Origin: Brassica napus
Lineage: Eukaryota; Streptophyta; Magnoliopsida; Brassicales; Brassicaceae
Direction: 5' to 3'
Length of the DNA stretch: 64,000 bases
Assembly: GCF_020379485.1 (NCBI RefSeq)
Contig: NW_026016774.1
Coordinates: 25,456-89,455, forward strand
Position numbers and translations under genes: made by a program. The notes under the pieces were generated by a model that had not been told where the DNA came from, did not search any database, and worked only from the letters and a program-made list of their open reading frames with translations. Each line of letters starts with the position of its first letter. Position 1 is the stretch's first letter. This document shows, piece by piece, positions 31,928-45,473 of this stretch.

Positions 31928-34900
31928 GAGGGGACAGCAGGAATCAGTTATATCATCTCCAAACAGCTAAGAACTCTAATCCTATTGATTCTATATGCTT
32001 GAGTATTACTGCTGATAGGTGTGACAGTATTACTTGGCATGCTAGATTAGGACATCCTCATGCTCGTGCAATTGAATTGATTAGACCTGATATGTCATTC
32101 AATCACTTGGAATGTGAAGCTTGCATCTTAGGGAAGCATTGTAGAACTGTTTTTCCCACATCAGAGACCATATATGCAAATTGCTTTGATCTTGTTCATT
32201 CAGATGTGTGGACAGCCCCTGGTATGTCTAGAGAAAACCAGAAGTACTTTGTGACATTCATAGATGAGAAGTCTAAGTATACATGGATCACATTGCTGCC
32301 ATCTAAAGATAGAGTGTTTGAGGCTTTTGTCAACTTCCAAGCATATGTAACTAACCATTACAATGCTACTGTGAAGGTACTACGGTTTGATAATGGAGGA
32401 GAATACACCAGTCATGCCTTCAAGAATCATTTGGCTAAACATGGGATAGTGCATCAGACCAGTTGTCCTTACACACCACAGCAGAATGGGGTAGCTGAGA
32501 GGAAGAATAGGCATCTGATGGAGGTGGCTAGATCCATGATGTATCATGCTAATGTTCCAAAGAGGTTTTGGGGTGATGCTGTTCAGACTGCATGCTATCT
32601 TATCAATCGGATTCCAACTAAGGTATTGAAGAATCTGTCTCCATTTGAAGTGCTGAACAAGAGCAAGCCACACATAGATCATCTCCGTGTCTTTGGATGT
32701 CTATGTTATGTCTGGGTTCCAGGAGAACAGAGAAACAAGTTGGAGGCAAAGAGCACTAAAGCAATGCTCATTGGGTACTCAGTAACTCAGAAGGGGTACA
32801 AGTGCTATGATCCAGCAACCAGGAGAGTATTGGTGTCTAGAGATGTTAAGTTCATAGAGACCAAGGGGTATTATGAAGAAAAGAATTGGGAAGACTTGGA
32901 AGATCTGTCTCAAGAACCAAGAAACATGGCAGAGAATCTGAGGAACATATTGGAAAGGCTTGGGGTAAACATGTCCCAGGATAAGGTTAGAGAACCTGAA
33001 AGAACAACTCCCCTTGATCATGAGGGGGGGAAATGAGTCTGAATCAGGAGTGCAAGAGCAGCACCAAGGGGATTCAGGTCATCATGATCAAGTGGTGACA
33101 CAAGAAGTAGAGAATTTTCCTCAGGTCAGTGTGGATGAGCAAGGAGAGGTTCATGATCAAGAGGAGGTGAGTGAGACAGAAACAGAGGTTCAAGCAGAGG
33201 TTCAAGCTGAGGAACAGGTTCAACAATTAAGGAGGAGTACACGGATAAAGAGGGATGCTTCCAACTGGGTAAACACGAGAGTGTACTACAATGCCCAGGC
33301 TGTGGAGCATCCTTCTCAAGCTGTGTGTTCCTTTTCAGAATATCCAGAAGAGCACATGGTGTTTATGTGTAACTTGGATGAGAATGAGATACCAAGATCT
33401 TATGAAGAAGCTATGAAGCACAAGGTTTGGAGAGATTCAGTAGGAGATGAAAGGGATGCAATGATCAGGAATGACACTTGGTATGAGAGTGAGTTACCTA
33501 AAGGGAAGAAGGCAGTTTCAAGCAGATGGATCTTCACCATCAAGTATCTTGCAAATGGGGAGATAGATAGGCGCAAGACCAGGCTGGTTGCAAGAGGATT
33601 TACACAGACTTATGGGGAAGATTACATTGACACTTTTGCACCAGTGGCCAAGCTTCACACAATTCGAATTGTGTTATCCATTGCAACAAACTTGGAGTGG
33701 GATTTGTGGCAAATGGATGTGAAGAATGCGTTCTTGCAAGGTGAACTTGAAGATGAAGTATACATGCATCCACCTCCTGGTCTTGAGCATCTAGTAAAGC
33801 CAGGGAATGTTTTGAGATTGAAGAAAGCAATATATGGGTTGAAACAGTCACCTAGAGCTTGGTACAGGAAGCTGAGTACAACACTCAATGGGAGAGGCTT
33901 TAGGAAGTCTGAACTAGATCACACTCTCTTCACCTTGACAGGACCTTCAGGGAGCATTGTGATTCTAGTGTATGTGGATGATTTGATTATCACAGGAAGT
34001 GATAAGGCAGGGATTCAGGCTACTAAGGAGTTTCTCAAATCTGTGTTTGACATCAAGGATTTGGGAGAGATGAAGTATTTTCTGGGCATTGAGATATGCA
34101 GATCAAAGGAGGGTTTGTTTATGTCTCAAAGGAAGTATACTATGGATATGTTGAAAGAGACTAATGTGCTTGGAGGAAAGATAGCCAAGACACCTCTTGA
34201 GGAGGGATATAAGGTTCTGCGTGAGGGGGAGGTTGAAGAGAATCAGTTGTTTGAGGATCCTAAGTTATATAGGAAGATGGTTGGCAAGCTGATCTACTTG
34301 ACCATCACTAGGCCAGATATATGCTTTGCGGTGAATCAAGTGAGTCAACATATGCAGGCGCCAAAGGTCCATCATTGGAAGATGGTTGATAGGATACAGG
34401 TATTTGAGTGGCACATCTGGTCAAGGAGTTTGGATGGGTTGTAATGGCAGTACAGAAGTGGTTGGATATTGTGATGCTGATTGGGCAGGAGATAGAGTGG
34501 ACAGGAGATCAACTACTGGGTATTGTACATTCATTGGAGGGAACTTGGTCACTTGGAAGAGTAAGAAGCAGAAGGTTATCTCCTGTTCAAGTGCTGAAGC
34601 TGAGTATAGAGCCATGTTGAAGCTGACAAACGAGTTGGTGTGGATCAAGGGGATCTTGAAGCATTTGGAGATTGAGCAGAGTACTCCTATGACAATGCAT
34701 TGTGACAATCAAGCAGCTATCCACATTGCTTCTAACTCAGTCTTTCATGAGAGGACAAAGCACATAGAAGTTGATTGCCACAAGGTGAGACAGATGATTA
34801 TCTTAGGAGTGATTCTTGCATGTTATACAAGAAGTGAAGATCAACTTGCTGATGTGTTTACTAAGGCAGCAAGATTAAAGACAATGGAGTCCATACTATC

Positions 34901-34937
34901 CAGGCTTGGACTCATTGATCTTACTCCCAGGAGCTGA
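31928..34937 (+). pseudogene. pol: E1 pol: end of protease, integrase, RT, RNase H, broken
   Basis: Resumes the E1 gene after E5. The protease end and gag-pre-integrase (HARLGHPH) are in frame with the island at 26341. Integrase HHCC and DDE residues are visible (HSDVWT; RFDNGGEY, where Phe replaces the usual Ser; NGVAERKN). A one-base insertion after the G-run at about 33025-33033 shifts the frame in the linker. The second frame carries the RRSTR linker and RT with YVDD. A two-base deletion near 34396 (ATACAGGTAT against ATACTGAGGTAT in E3) shifts again before RNase H (DADWAGD, HCDNQAAIH), which runs to LTPRS. Three frames would be needed, so no full Pol can be made. Confidence 0.9.
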
Positions 34938-35079
34938 TCCCCTCGTCATGAGATCTCCACTCTTTTTCCCTCATCAAAGTTTTATCCCATTGGGTTTTCT
35001 TTGATGAGGTTTTTAATGAGGGAAGATCTCATGGCAATCCAAGCTTGACTTGTTCCATATGGTCAAGCTTGAGGGGGAG
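34938..35079 (+). other. E1 3' untranslated region: hairpin and polypurine tract
   Basis: Hairpin at 34969-35009 with perfectly complementary 11-bp arms CCTCATCAAAG and CTTTGATGAGG around a CCCATTGGG core. Polypurine tract GAGGGGGAG at 35071-35079. Confidence 0.82.
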
Positions 35080-35561
35080 TGTTAAGTTGGTGATCAGGAG
35101 GCTGAGACAGTAACTTTAGAGTTTTACTGTGGTAACTTTATTTTAACCACAGTAGCTACTTGGGGAAGTTATCTGATGGGATGAGAAGGTAACTTAGTGA
35201 AGAGAAGAGAGGAAACTCGACCAAAGAGGATAAGGGAGGATAAGGAAGCATAAGGGAGCACTTTGACAGCCTGTATGATGCTGGAAAGGAGAGGATGCTT
35301 TTACACTAGTGCAAGCATGTGAGAAAGCACAGCCAAGCATTTCAAAAGGAGTTCCAGCCTGTCCATTGACTACACATGCTTATGGATTTCGAAATTCACT
35401 TAATCAGCCTTATCTCTTCATATATATCTTGTATCTGATACATTAAATCAATTAATGGAGTTTTGAGTCTCTCTCTCTCTAGAATCTCTCTATTCTCTCT
35501 AAATTCTACTCTAATCTTCTCTGATTATTATTAAACACACTCTAAAGCACAAAAGTGTTTA
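35080..35561 (+). repeat. E1 3' LTR (482 bp)
   Basis: Starts TGTTAAG and ends GTGTTTA, followed at once by TSD TAAAT and the rest of the interrupted satellite monomer. Three substitutions relative to the 5' copy, one of them in an arm of the U3 inverted repeat. Confidence 0.93.
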
Positions 35562-38500
35562 TAAATCTCATAGGAGTTGGCATGAAGAAGTTATCCCACT
35601 TTCAAATCAGGTGATTCCAATTTCCTAGTTTGGGAATAGCACAACTTCTTCGTCGTTCCAATCAAACCAGGATGAATCTCTTTGTAAGAAGCTTGATTTG
35701 GATACATAAAGTGGTGGAGAATCACCAGGAAGTTGAATAAATCTCATAGGAGTTGGCATGAAGAAGTTATCCCACTTTCAAATCAGGTGATTCCAGTTTC
35801 CCAGTTTGGGAATAGCACAGCTTCTTCGTCGTTCCAATCAAACTAGGATGAATCTCTTTGTAAGAAGCTTGATTTGGATACATAAAGTGGTGGAGAATCA
35901 CCAGGAAGTTGAATAAATCTCATAGGAGTTGGCATGAAGAAGTTATCCCACTTTCAAATCAGGTGATTCCAGTTTCCCAGTTTGGGAATAGAACAGCTTC
36001 TTCGTCGTTCCAATCAAACCAGGATGAATCACTTTGTAAGAAGCTTGATTTGGATACATAAAGTGGTGGAGAATCACCAGGAAGTTGAATAAATCTCATA
36101 GGAGTTGGGATGAAGAAGTTATCCCACTTTCAAATCAGGTGATTCCAGTTTCCCAGTTTGGGAATAGCACAGCTTCTTCGTCGTTCCAATCAAACCAGGA
36201 TGAATCTCTTTGTAAGAAGCTTGATTTGGATACATAAAGTGGTGGAGAATCACCAGGAAGTTGAATAAATCTCATAGGAGTTGGCATGAAGAAGTTATCC
36301 CACTTTCAAATCAGGTGATTCCAGTTTCCCAGTTTGGGAATAGCACAGCTTCTTCGTCGTTCCAATCAAACCAGGATGAATCTCTTTGTAAGAAGCTTGA
36401 TTTGGATACATAAAGTGGTGGAGAATCACCAGGAAGTTGAATAAATCTCATAGGAGTTGGCATGAAGAAGTTATCCCACTTTCAAATCAGGTGATTCCAG
36501 TTTCCCAGTTTGGGAATAGCACAGCTTCTTCGTCGTTCCAATCAAACCAGGATGAATCTCTTTGTAAGAAGCTTGATTTGGATACATAAAGTGGTGGAGA
36601 ATCACCAGGAAGTTGAATAAATCTCATAGGAGTTGGCATGAAGAAGTTATCCCACTTTCAAATCAGGTGATTCCAGTTTCCCAGTTTGGGAATAGCACAG
36701 CTTCTTCGTCGTTCCAATCAAACCAGGATGAATCACTTTGTAAGAAGCTTGATTTGGATACATAAAGTGGTGGAGAATCACCAGGAAGTTGAATAAATCT
36801 CATAGGAGTTGGCATGAAGAAGTTATCCCACTTTCAAATCAGGTGATTCCAGTTTCCCAGTTTGGGAATAGCACAGCTTCTTCGTCGTTCCAATCAAACC
36901 AGGATGAATCACTTTGTAAGAAGCTTGATTTGGATACATAAAGTGGTGGAGAATCACCAGGAAGTTGAATAAATCTCATAGGAGTTGGCATGAAGAAGTT
37001 ATCCCACTTTCAAATCAGGTGATTCCAGTTTCCCAGTTTGGGAATAGCACAGCTTCTTCGTCGTTCCAATCAAACCAGGATGAATCACTTTGTAAGAAGC
37101 TTGATTTGGATACATAAAGTGGTGGAGAATCACCAGGAAGTTGAATAAATCTCATAGGAGTTGGCATGAAGAAGTTATCCCACTTTCAAATCAGGTGATT
37201 CCAGTTTCCCAGTTTGGGAATAGCACAGCTTCTTCGTCGTTCCAATCAAACCAGGATGAATCTCTTTGTAAGAAGCTTGATTTGGATACATAAAGTGGTG
37301 GAGAATCACCAGGAAGTTGAATAAATCTCATAGGAGTTGGCATGAAGAAGTTATCCCACTTTCAAATCAGGTGATTCCAGTTTCCCAGTTTGGGAATAGC
37401 ACAGCTTCTTCGTCGTTCCAATCAAACCAGGATGAATCACTTTGTAAGAAGCTTGATTTGGATACATAAAGTGGTGGAGAATCACCAGGAAGTTGAATAA
37501 ATCTCATAGGAGTTGGCATGAAGAAGTTATCCCACTTTCAAATCAGGTGATTCCAGTTTCCCAGTTTGGGAATAGCACAGCTTCTTCGTCGTTCCAATCA
37601 AACCAGGATGAATCACTTTGTAAGAAGCTTGATTTGGATACATAAAGTGGTGGAGAATCACCAGGAAGTTGAATAAATCTCATAGGAGTTGGCATGAAGA
37701 AGTTATCCCACTTTCAAATCAGGTGATTCCAGTTTCCCAGTTTGGGAATAGCACAGCTTCTTCGTCGTTCCAATCAAACCAGGATGAATCACTTTGTAAG
37801 AAGCTTGATTTGGATACATAAAGTGGTGGAGAATCACCAGGAAGTTGAATAAATCTCATAGGAGTTGGCATGAAGAAGTTATCCCACTTTCAAATCAGGT
37901 GATTCCAGTTTCCCAGTTTGGGAATAGCACAGCTTCTTCGTCGTTCCAATCAAACCAGGATGAATCACTTTGTAAGAAGCTTGATTTGGATACATAAAGT
38001 GGTGGAGAATCACCAGGAAGTTGAATAAATCTCATAGGAGTTGGCATGAAGAAGTTATCCCACTTTCAAATCAGGTGATTCCAGTTTCCCAGTTTGGGAA
38101 TAGCACAGCTTCTTCGTCGTTCCAATCAAACCAGGATGAATCACTTTGTAAGAAGCTTGATTTGGATACATAAAGTGGTGGAGAATCACCAGGAAGTTGA
38201 ATAAATCTCATAGGAGTTGGCATGAAGAAGTTATCCCACTTTCAAATCAGGTGATTCCAGTTTCCCAGTTTGGGAATAGCACAGCTTCTTCGTCGTTCCA
38301 ATCAAACCAGGATGAATCACTTTGTAAGAAGCTTGATTTGGATACATAAAGTGGTGGAGAATCACCAGGAAGTTGAATAAATCTCATAGGAGTTGGCATG
38401 AAGAAGTTATCCCACTTTCAAATCAGGTGATTCCAGTTTCCCAGTTTGGGAATAGCACAGCTTCTTCGTCGTTCCAATCAAACCAGGATGAATCACTTTG

Positions 38501-41500
38501 TAAGAAGCTTGATTTGGATACATAAAGTGGTGGAGAATCACCAGGAAGTTGAATAAATCTCATAGGAGTTGGCATGAAGAAGTTATCCCACTTTCAAATC
38601 AGGTGATTCCAGTTTCCCAGTTTGGGAATAGCACAGCTTCTTCGTCGTTCCAATCAAACCAGGATGAATCACTTTGTAAGAAGCTTGATTTGGATACATA
38701 AAGTGGTGGAGAATCACCAGGAAGTTGAATAAATCTCATAGGAGTTGGCATGAAGAAGTTATCCCACTTTCAAATCAGGTGATTCCAGTTTCCCAGTTTG
38801 GGAATAGCACAGCTTCTTCGTCGTTCCAATCAAACCAGGATGAATCACTTTGTAGAAGCTTGATTTGGATACATAAAGTGGTGGAGAATCACCAGGAAGT
38901 TGAATAAATCTCATAGGAGTTGGCATGAAGAAGTTATCCCACTTTCAAATCAGGTGATTCCAGTTTCCCAGTTTGGGAATAGCACAGCTTCTTCGTCGTT
39001 CCAATCAAACCAGGATGAATCACTTTGTAAGAAGCTTGATTTGGATACATAAAGTGGTGGAGAATCACCAGGAAGTTGAATAAATCTCATAGGAGTTGGC
39101 ATGAAGAAGTTATCCCACTTTCAAATCAGGTGATTCCAGTTTCCCAGTTTGGGAATAGCACAGCTTCTTCGTCGTTCCAATCAAACCAGGATGAATCACT
39201 TTGTGAGAAGCTTGATTTGGATACATAAAGTGGTGGAGAATCACCAGGAAGTTGAATAAATCTCATAGGAGTTGGCATGAAGAAGTTATCCCACTTTCAA
39301 ATCAGGTGATTCCAGTTTCCCAGTTTGGGAATAGCACAGCTTCTTCGTCGTTCCAATCAAACCAGGATGAATCACTTTGTAAGAAGCTTGATTTGGATAC
39401 ATAAAGTGGTGGAGAATCACCAGGAAGTTGAATAAATCTCATAGGAGTTGGCATGAAGAAGTTATCCCACTTTCAAATCAGGTGATTCCAGTTTCCCAGT
39501 TTGGGAATAGCACAGCTTCTTCGTCGTTCCAATCAAACCAGGATGAATCACTTTGTGAAAAGCTTGATTTGGATACATAAAGTGGTGGAGAATCACCAGG
39601 AAGTTGAATAAATCTCATAGGAGTTGGGATGAAGAAGTTATCCCACTTTCAAATCAGGTGATTCCAGTTTCCCAGTTTGGGAATAGCACAGCTTCTTCGT
39701 CGTTCCAATCAAACCAGGATGAATCACTTTGTAAGAAGCTTGATTTGGATACATAAAGTGGTGGAGAATCACCAGGAAGTTGAATAAATCTCATAGGAGT
39801 TGGCATGAAGAAGTTATCCCACTTTCAAATCAGGTGATTCCAGTTTCCCAGTTTGGGAATAGCACAGCTTCTTCGTCGTTCCAATCAAACCAGGATGAAT
39901 CACTTTGTGAAAAGCTTGATTTGGATACATAAAGTGGTGGAGAATCACCAGGAAGTTGAATAAATCTCATAGGAGTTGGCATGAAGAAGTTATCCCACTT
40001 TCAAATCAGGTGATTCCAGTTTCCCAGTTTGGGAATAGCACAGCTTCTTCGTCGTTCCAATCAAACCAGGATGAATCACTTTGTGAGAAGCTTGATTTGG
40101 ATACATAAAGTGGTGGAGAATCACCAGGAAGTTGAATAAATCTCATAGGAGTTGGCATGAAGAAGTTATCCCACTTTCAAATCAGGTGATTCCAGTTTCC
40201 CAGTTTGGGAATAGCACAGCTTCTTCGTCGTTCCAATCAAACCAGGATGAATCACTTTGTGAGAAGCTTGATTTGGATACATAAAGTGGTGGAGAATCAC
40301 CAGGAAGTTGAATAAATCTCATAGGAGTTGGCATGAAGAAGTTATCCCACTTTCAAATCAGGTGATTCCAGTTTCCCAGTTTGGGAATAGCACAGCTTCT
40401 TCGTCGTTCCAATCAAACCAGGATGAATCACTTTGTGAGAAGCTTGATTTGGATACATAAAGTGGTGGAGAATCACCAGGAAGTTGAATAAATCTCATAG
40501 GAGTTGGCATGAAGAAGTTATCCCACTTTCAAATCAGGTGATTCCAGTTTCCCAGTTTGGGAATAGCACAGCTTCTTCGTCGTTCCAATCAAACCAGGAT
40601 GAATCACTTTGTGAGAAGCTTGATTTGGATACATAAAGTGGTGGAGAATCACCAGGAAGTTGAATAAATCTCATAGGAGTTGGCATGAAGAAGTTATCCC
40701 ACTTTCAAATCAGGTGATTCCAGTTTCCCAGTTTGGGAATAGCACAGCTTCTTCGTCGTTCCAATCAAACCAGGATGAATCACTTTGTAAGAAGCTTGAT
40801 TTGGATACATAAAGTGGTGGAGAATCACCAGGAAGTTGAATAAATCTCATAGGAGTTGGCATGAAGAAGTTATCCCACTTTCAAATCAGGTGATTCCAGT
40901 TTCCCAGTTTGGGAATAGCACAGCTTCTTCGTCGTTCCAATCAAACCAGGATGAATCACTTTGTAAGAAGCTTGATTTGGATACATAAAGTGGTGGAGAA
41001 TCACCAGGAAGTTGAATAAATCTCATAGGAGTTGGCATGAAGAAGTTATCCCACTTTCAAATCAGGTGATTCCAGTTTCCCAGTTTGGGAATAGCACAGC
41101 TTCTTCGTCGTTCCAATCAAACCAGGATGAATCACTTTGTAAGAAGCTTGATTTGGATACATAAAGTGGTGGAGAATCACCAGGAAGTTGAATAAATCTC
41201 ATAGGAGTTGGCATGAAGAAGTTATCCCACTTTCAAATCAGGTGATTCCAGTTTCCCAGTTTGGGAATAGCACAGCTTCTTCGTCGTTCCAATCAAACCA
41301 GGATGAATCACTTTGTAAGAAGCTTGATTTGGATACATAAAGTGGTGGAGAATCACCAGGAAGTTGAATAAATCTCATAGGAGTTGGCATGAAGAAGTTA
41401 TCCCACTTTCAAATCAGGTGATTCCAGTTTCCCAGTTTGGGAATAGCACAGCTTCTTCGTCGTTCCAATCAAACCAGGATGAATCACTTTGTAAGAAGCT

Positions 41501-44500
41501 TGATTTGGATACATAAAGTGGTGGAGAATCACCAGGAAGTTGAATAAATCTCATAGGAGTTGGCATGAAGAAGTTATCCCACTTTCAAATCAGGTGATTC
41601 CAGTTTCCCAGTTTGGGAATAGCACAGCTTCTTCGTCGTTCCAATCAAACCAGGATGAATCACTTTGTAAGAAGCTTGATTTGGATACATAAAGTGGTGG
41701 AGAATCACCAGGAAGTTGAATAAATCTCATAGGAGTTGGCATGAAGAAGTTATCCCACTTTCAAATCAGGTGATTCCAGTTTCCCAGTTTGGGAATAGCA
41801 CAGCTTCTTCGTCGTTCCAATCAAACCAGGATGAATCACTTTGTGAGAAGCTTGATTTGGATACATAAAGTGGTGGAGAATCACCAGGAAGTTGAATAAA
41901 TCTCATAGGAGTTGGCATGAAGAAGTTATCCCACTTTCAAATCAGGTGATTCCAGTTTCCCAGTTTGGGAATAGCACAGCTTCTTCGTCGTTCCAATCAA
42001 ACCAGGATGAATCACTTTGTAAGAAGCTTGATTTGGATACATAAAGTGGTGGAGAATCACCAGGAAGTTGAATAAATCTCATAGGAGTTGGCATGAAGAA
42101 GTTATCCCACTTTCAAATCAGGTGATTCCAGTTTCCCAGTTTGGGAATAGCACAGCTTCTTCGTCGTTCCAATCAAACCAGGATGAATCACTTTGTGAGA
42201 AGCTTGATTTGGATACATAAAGTGGTGGAGAATCACCAGGAAGTTGAATAAATCTCATAGGAGTTGGCATGAAGAAGTTATCCCACTTTCAAATCAGGTG
42301 ATTCCAGTTTCCCAGTTTGGGAATAGCACAGCTTCTTCGTCGTTCCAATCAAACCAGGATGAATCACTTTGTAAGAAGCTTGATTTGGATACATAAAGTG
42401 GTGGAGAATCACCAGGAAGTTGAATAAATCTCATAGGAGTTGGCATGAAGAAGTTATCCCACTTTCAAATCAGGTGATTCCAGTTTCCCAGTTTGGGAAT
42501 AGCACAGCTTCTTCGTCGTTCCAATCAAACCAGGATGAATCACTTTGTAAGAAGCTTGATTTGGATACATAAAGTGGTGGAGAATCACCAGGAAGTTGAA
42601 TAAATCTCATAGGAGTTGGCATGAAGAAGTTATCCCACTTTCAAATCAGGTGATTCCAGTTTCCCAGTTTGGGAATAGCACAGCTTCTTCGTCGTTCCAA
42701 TCAAACCAGGATGAATCACTTTGTGAGAAGCTTGATTTGGATACATAAAGTGGTGGAGAATCACCAGGAAGTTGAATAAATCTCATAGGAGTTGGCATGA
42801 AGAAGTTATCCCACTTTCAAATCAGGTGATTCCAGTTTCCCAGTTTGGGAATAGCACAGCTTCTTCGTCGTTCCAATCAAACCAGGATGAATCACTTTGT
42901 GAGAAGCTTGATTTGGATACATAAAGTGGTGGAGAATCACCAGGAAGTTGAATAAATCTCATAGGAGTTGGCATGAAGAAGTTATCCCACTTTCAAATCA
43001 GGTGATTCCAGTTTCCCAGTTTGGGAATAGCACAGCTTCTTCGTCGTTCCAATCAAACCAGGATGAATCACTTTGTGAGAAGCTTGATTTGGATACATAA
43101 AGTGGTGGAGAATCACCAGGAAGTTGAATAAATCTCATAGGAGTTGGCATGAAGAAGTTATCCCACTTTCAAATCAGGTGATTCCAGTTTCCCAGTTTGG
43201 GAATAGCACAGCTTCTTCGTCGTTCCAATCAAACCAGGATGAATCACTTTGTAAGAAGCTTGATTTGGATACATAAAGTGGTGGAGAATCACCAGGAAGT
43301 TGAATAAATCTCATAGGAGTTGGCATGAAGAAGTTATCCCACTTTCAAATCAGGTGATTCCAGTTTCCCAGTTTGGGAATAGCACAGCTTCTTCGTCGTT
43401 CCAATCAAACCAGGATGAATCACTTTGTGAGAAGCTTGATTTGGATACATAAAGTGGTGGAGAATCACCAGGAAGTTGAATAAATCTCATAGGAGTTGGC
43501 ATGAAGAAGTTATCCCACTTTCAAATCAGGTGATTCCAGTTTCCCAGTTTGGGAATAGCACAGCTTCTTCGTCGTTCCAATCAAACCAGGATGAATCACT
43601 TTGTAAGAAGCTTGATTTGGATACATAAAGTGGTGGAGAATCACCAGGAAGTTGAATAAATCTCATAGGAGTTGGCATGAAGAAGTTATCCCACTTTCAA
43701 ATCAGGTGATTCCAGTTTCCCAGTTTGGGAATAGCACAGCTTCTTCGTCGTTCCAATCAAACCAGGATGAATCACTTTGTGAAGAAGCTTGATTTGGATA
43801 CATAAAGTGGTGGAGAATCACCAGGAAGTTGAATAAATCTCATAGGAGTTGGCATGAAGAAGTTATCCCACTTTCAAATCAGGTGATTCCAGTTTCCCAG
43901 TTTGGGAATAGCACAGCTTCTTCGTCGTTCCAATCAAACCAGGATGAATCACTTTGTGAGAAGCTTGATTTGGATACATAAAGTGGTGGAGAATCACCAG
44001 GAAGTTGAATAAATCTCATAGGAGTTGGCATGAAGAAGTTATCCCACTTTCAAATCAGGTGATTCCAGTTTCCCAGTTTGGGAATAGCACAGCTTCTTCG
44101 TCGTTCCAATCAAACCAGGATGAATCACTTTGTGAGAAGCTTGATTTGGATACATAAAGTGGTGGAGAATCACCAGGAAGTTGAATAAATCTCATAGGAG
44201 TTGGCATGAAGAAGTTATCCCACTTTCAAATCAGGTGATTCCAGTTTCCCAGTTTGGGAATAGCACAGCTTCTTCGTCGTTCCAATCAAACCAGGATGAA
44301 TCACTTTGTAAGAAGCTTGATTTGGATACATAAAGTGGTGGAGAATCACCAGGAAGTTGAATAAATCTCATAGGAGTTGGCAAGAAGAAGTTATCCCACT
44401 TTCAAATCAGGTGATTCCAGTTTCCCAGTTTGGGAATAGCACAGCTTCTTCGTCGTTCCAATCAAACCAGGATGAATCACTTTGTGAGAAGCTTGATTTG

Positions 44501-44657
44501 GATACATAAAGTGGTGGAGAATCACCAGGAAGTTGAATAAATCTCATAGGAGTTGGCATGAAGAAGTTATCCCACTTTCAAATCAGGTGATTCCAGTTTC
44601 CCAGTTTGGGAATAGCACAACTTCTTCGTCGTTCCAAACAAACCAGGATGAATCACT
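35562..44657 (+). repeat. CentBr-like centromeric satellite, array 2 (~52 monomers)
   Basis: The same 176-bp monomer in the same orientation and phase as array 1. After the first few copies nearly all monomers carry GAATCACTTTG rather than the GAATCTCTTTG of array 1. From about 39200 rightwards GTGAG and GTGAAAAG versions of the GTAAG motif before the HindIII site become frequent. The first monomer, next to E1, and the last, next to E6, carry clusters of private substitutions. Confidence 0.93.
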
Positions 44658-44744
44658 TGTTGAGATGAGTTGAGTATATGGATATGAAGAGATAAGGTGT
44701 TGAAGAGAAGAGGAGAAAGGAATGAGGGGACTTTGGGCAAGCAT

Positions 44745-44790
44745 GGTACGGACGGCCGTACAAGGCCGTACATGGCCGTACCGTCCGTAC
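44745..44790 (+). promoter_or_regulatory. GTAC/CCGTAC motif cluster in E6 U3
   Basis: Five GTAC cores in 46 bp, mostly in GGCCGTAC or TCCGTAC contexts. The position in U3, about 250 bp upstream of the TATA box, matches E4. The copy in the 3' LTR (50273-50318) is identical. Confidence 0.5.
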
Positions 44791-45046
44791 TAAATGCCTC
44801 GACCAGAAGTTACCCAACCTGACCAAGTGAAACCGTAACAAGGTAGAAGTTACCTTAAGGGCTTAGTGAAGGGATAAGACTGGTAGGAGGATAAGGGACG
44901 CGCGTGCCAGGCTGGAACAGGCTGGAAAGTAGTCCAAGATGCCATAAGCATGTGAGCCATCCTGGCCAATCATTCAAAAGGCTCCCATTGACTCCACACG
45001 GTTAAACAGTGGCGATTTCCCTTCTTGTAAACCCTTGTGTCTCCCT

Positions 45047-45054
45047 TATAAATA
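45047..45054 (+). promoter_or_regulatory. TATA box of E6
   Basis: TATAAATA in the LTR about 170 bp before the LTR end, repeated at the same place in the 3' LTR. Transcription is expected to start some 25-35 bp downstream and so define R. Confidence 0.6.
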
Positions 45055-45225
45055 TGTAACCTCACTCATTAATAAATTAAGCAAGTTTTGAGACTCTCTC
45101 TTAGTCTTTAAATCTCAATGGTTCCATATTAGACTCCTAATCTCATTCCATACTCTAATCTTCACTAAATCGTTTCTAGTCTTTCCTAAACACTCAGATT
45201 ACTCTAAACATTACTAAAAATCATA

Positions 45226-45473
45226 TGGTATCAGAGCCAGGTTAGTGAGAATCTGAGTTCGTGTTAGGCTCTTTGGAGATTCAAGATTGAAGCTTTGAAG
45301 AGTTTGGTTGGTGTTCTTGTGTTCTTGGGAGGTTCCGGGTATTGTCCGAGTTCAAAGACTAGTTTTTAGTGTGTTGCTGAAGCTGTGAGGTTGAAGACCG
45401 AGGCAGTGAGTGTTCTTACAAGTCTTTTAACTCAAGATCCAGTTTGTGAAGTCTAGAGAAGTCATCGTTCATC
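45226..45473 (+). other. E6 primer binding site and 5' leader
   Basis: TGGTATCAGAGCCAGG at 45226-45241, complementary to initiator tRNA-Met, directly after the LTR. No tandem repeat in the remaining leader. Confidence 0.88.

Larger units (their letters stand above)
6864..35561 (+). mobile_element. E1: Ty1/copia LTR retrotransposon, subfamily B, carrying nested E2-E5
   Basis: A complete element of about 5.35 kb once the nested insertions (8434-26340 and 26486-31927) are removed. It has 482-bp LTRs at both ends and a TSD of TAAAT (6859-6863 and 35562-35566), and the satellite monomer continues in phase on both sides. The LTR pair differs at 3 positions by eye. PBS follows the 5' LTR and GAGGGGGAG precedes the 3' LTR. 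The gene is dead: several gag frameshifts and stops, a one-base insertion near 33032, a two-base deletion near 34396, and two element insertions. It is the oldest insertion of the nest by position. Confidence 0.93.
44658..45225 (+). repeat. E6 5' LTR (568 bp), promoter
   Basis: TGTTGAGATGAG...AATCATA (TG...TA). GTAC cluster at 44745-44790. TATAAATA at 45047-45054 is a good TATA box. AATAAA at 45071-45076 may serve as the poly(A) signal in the 3' copy. Confidence 0.94.
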
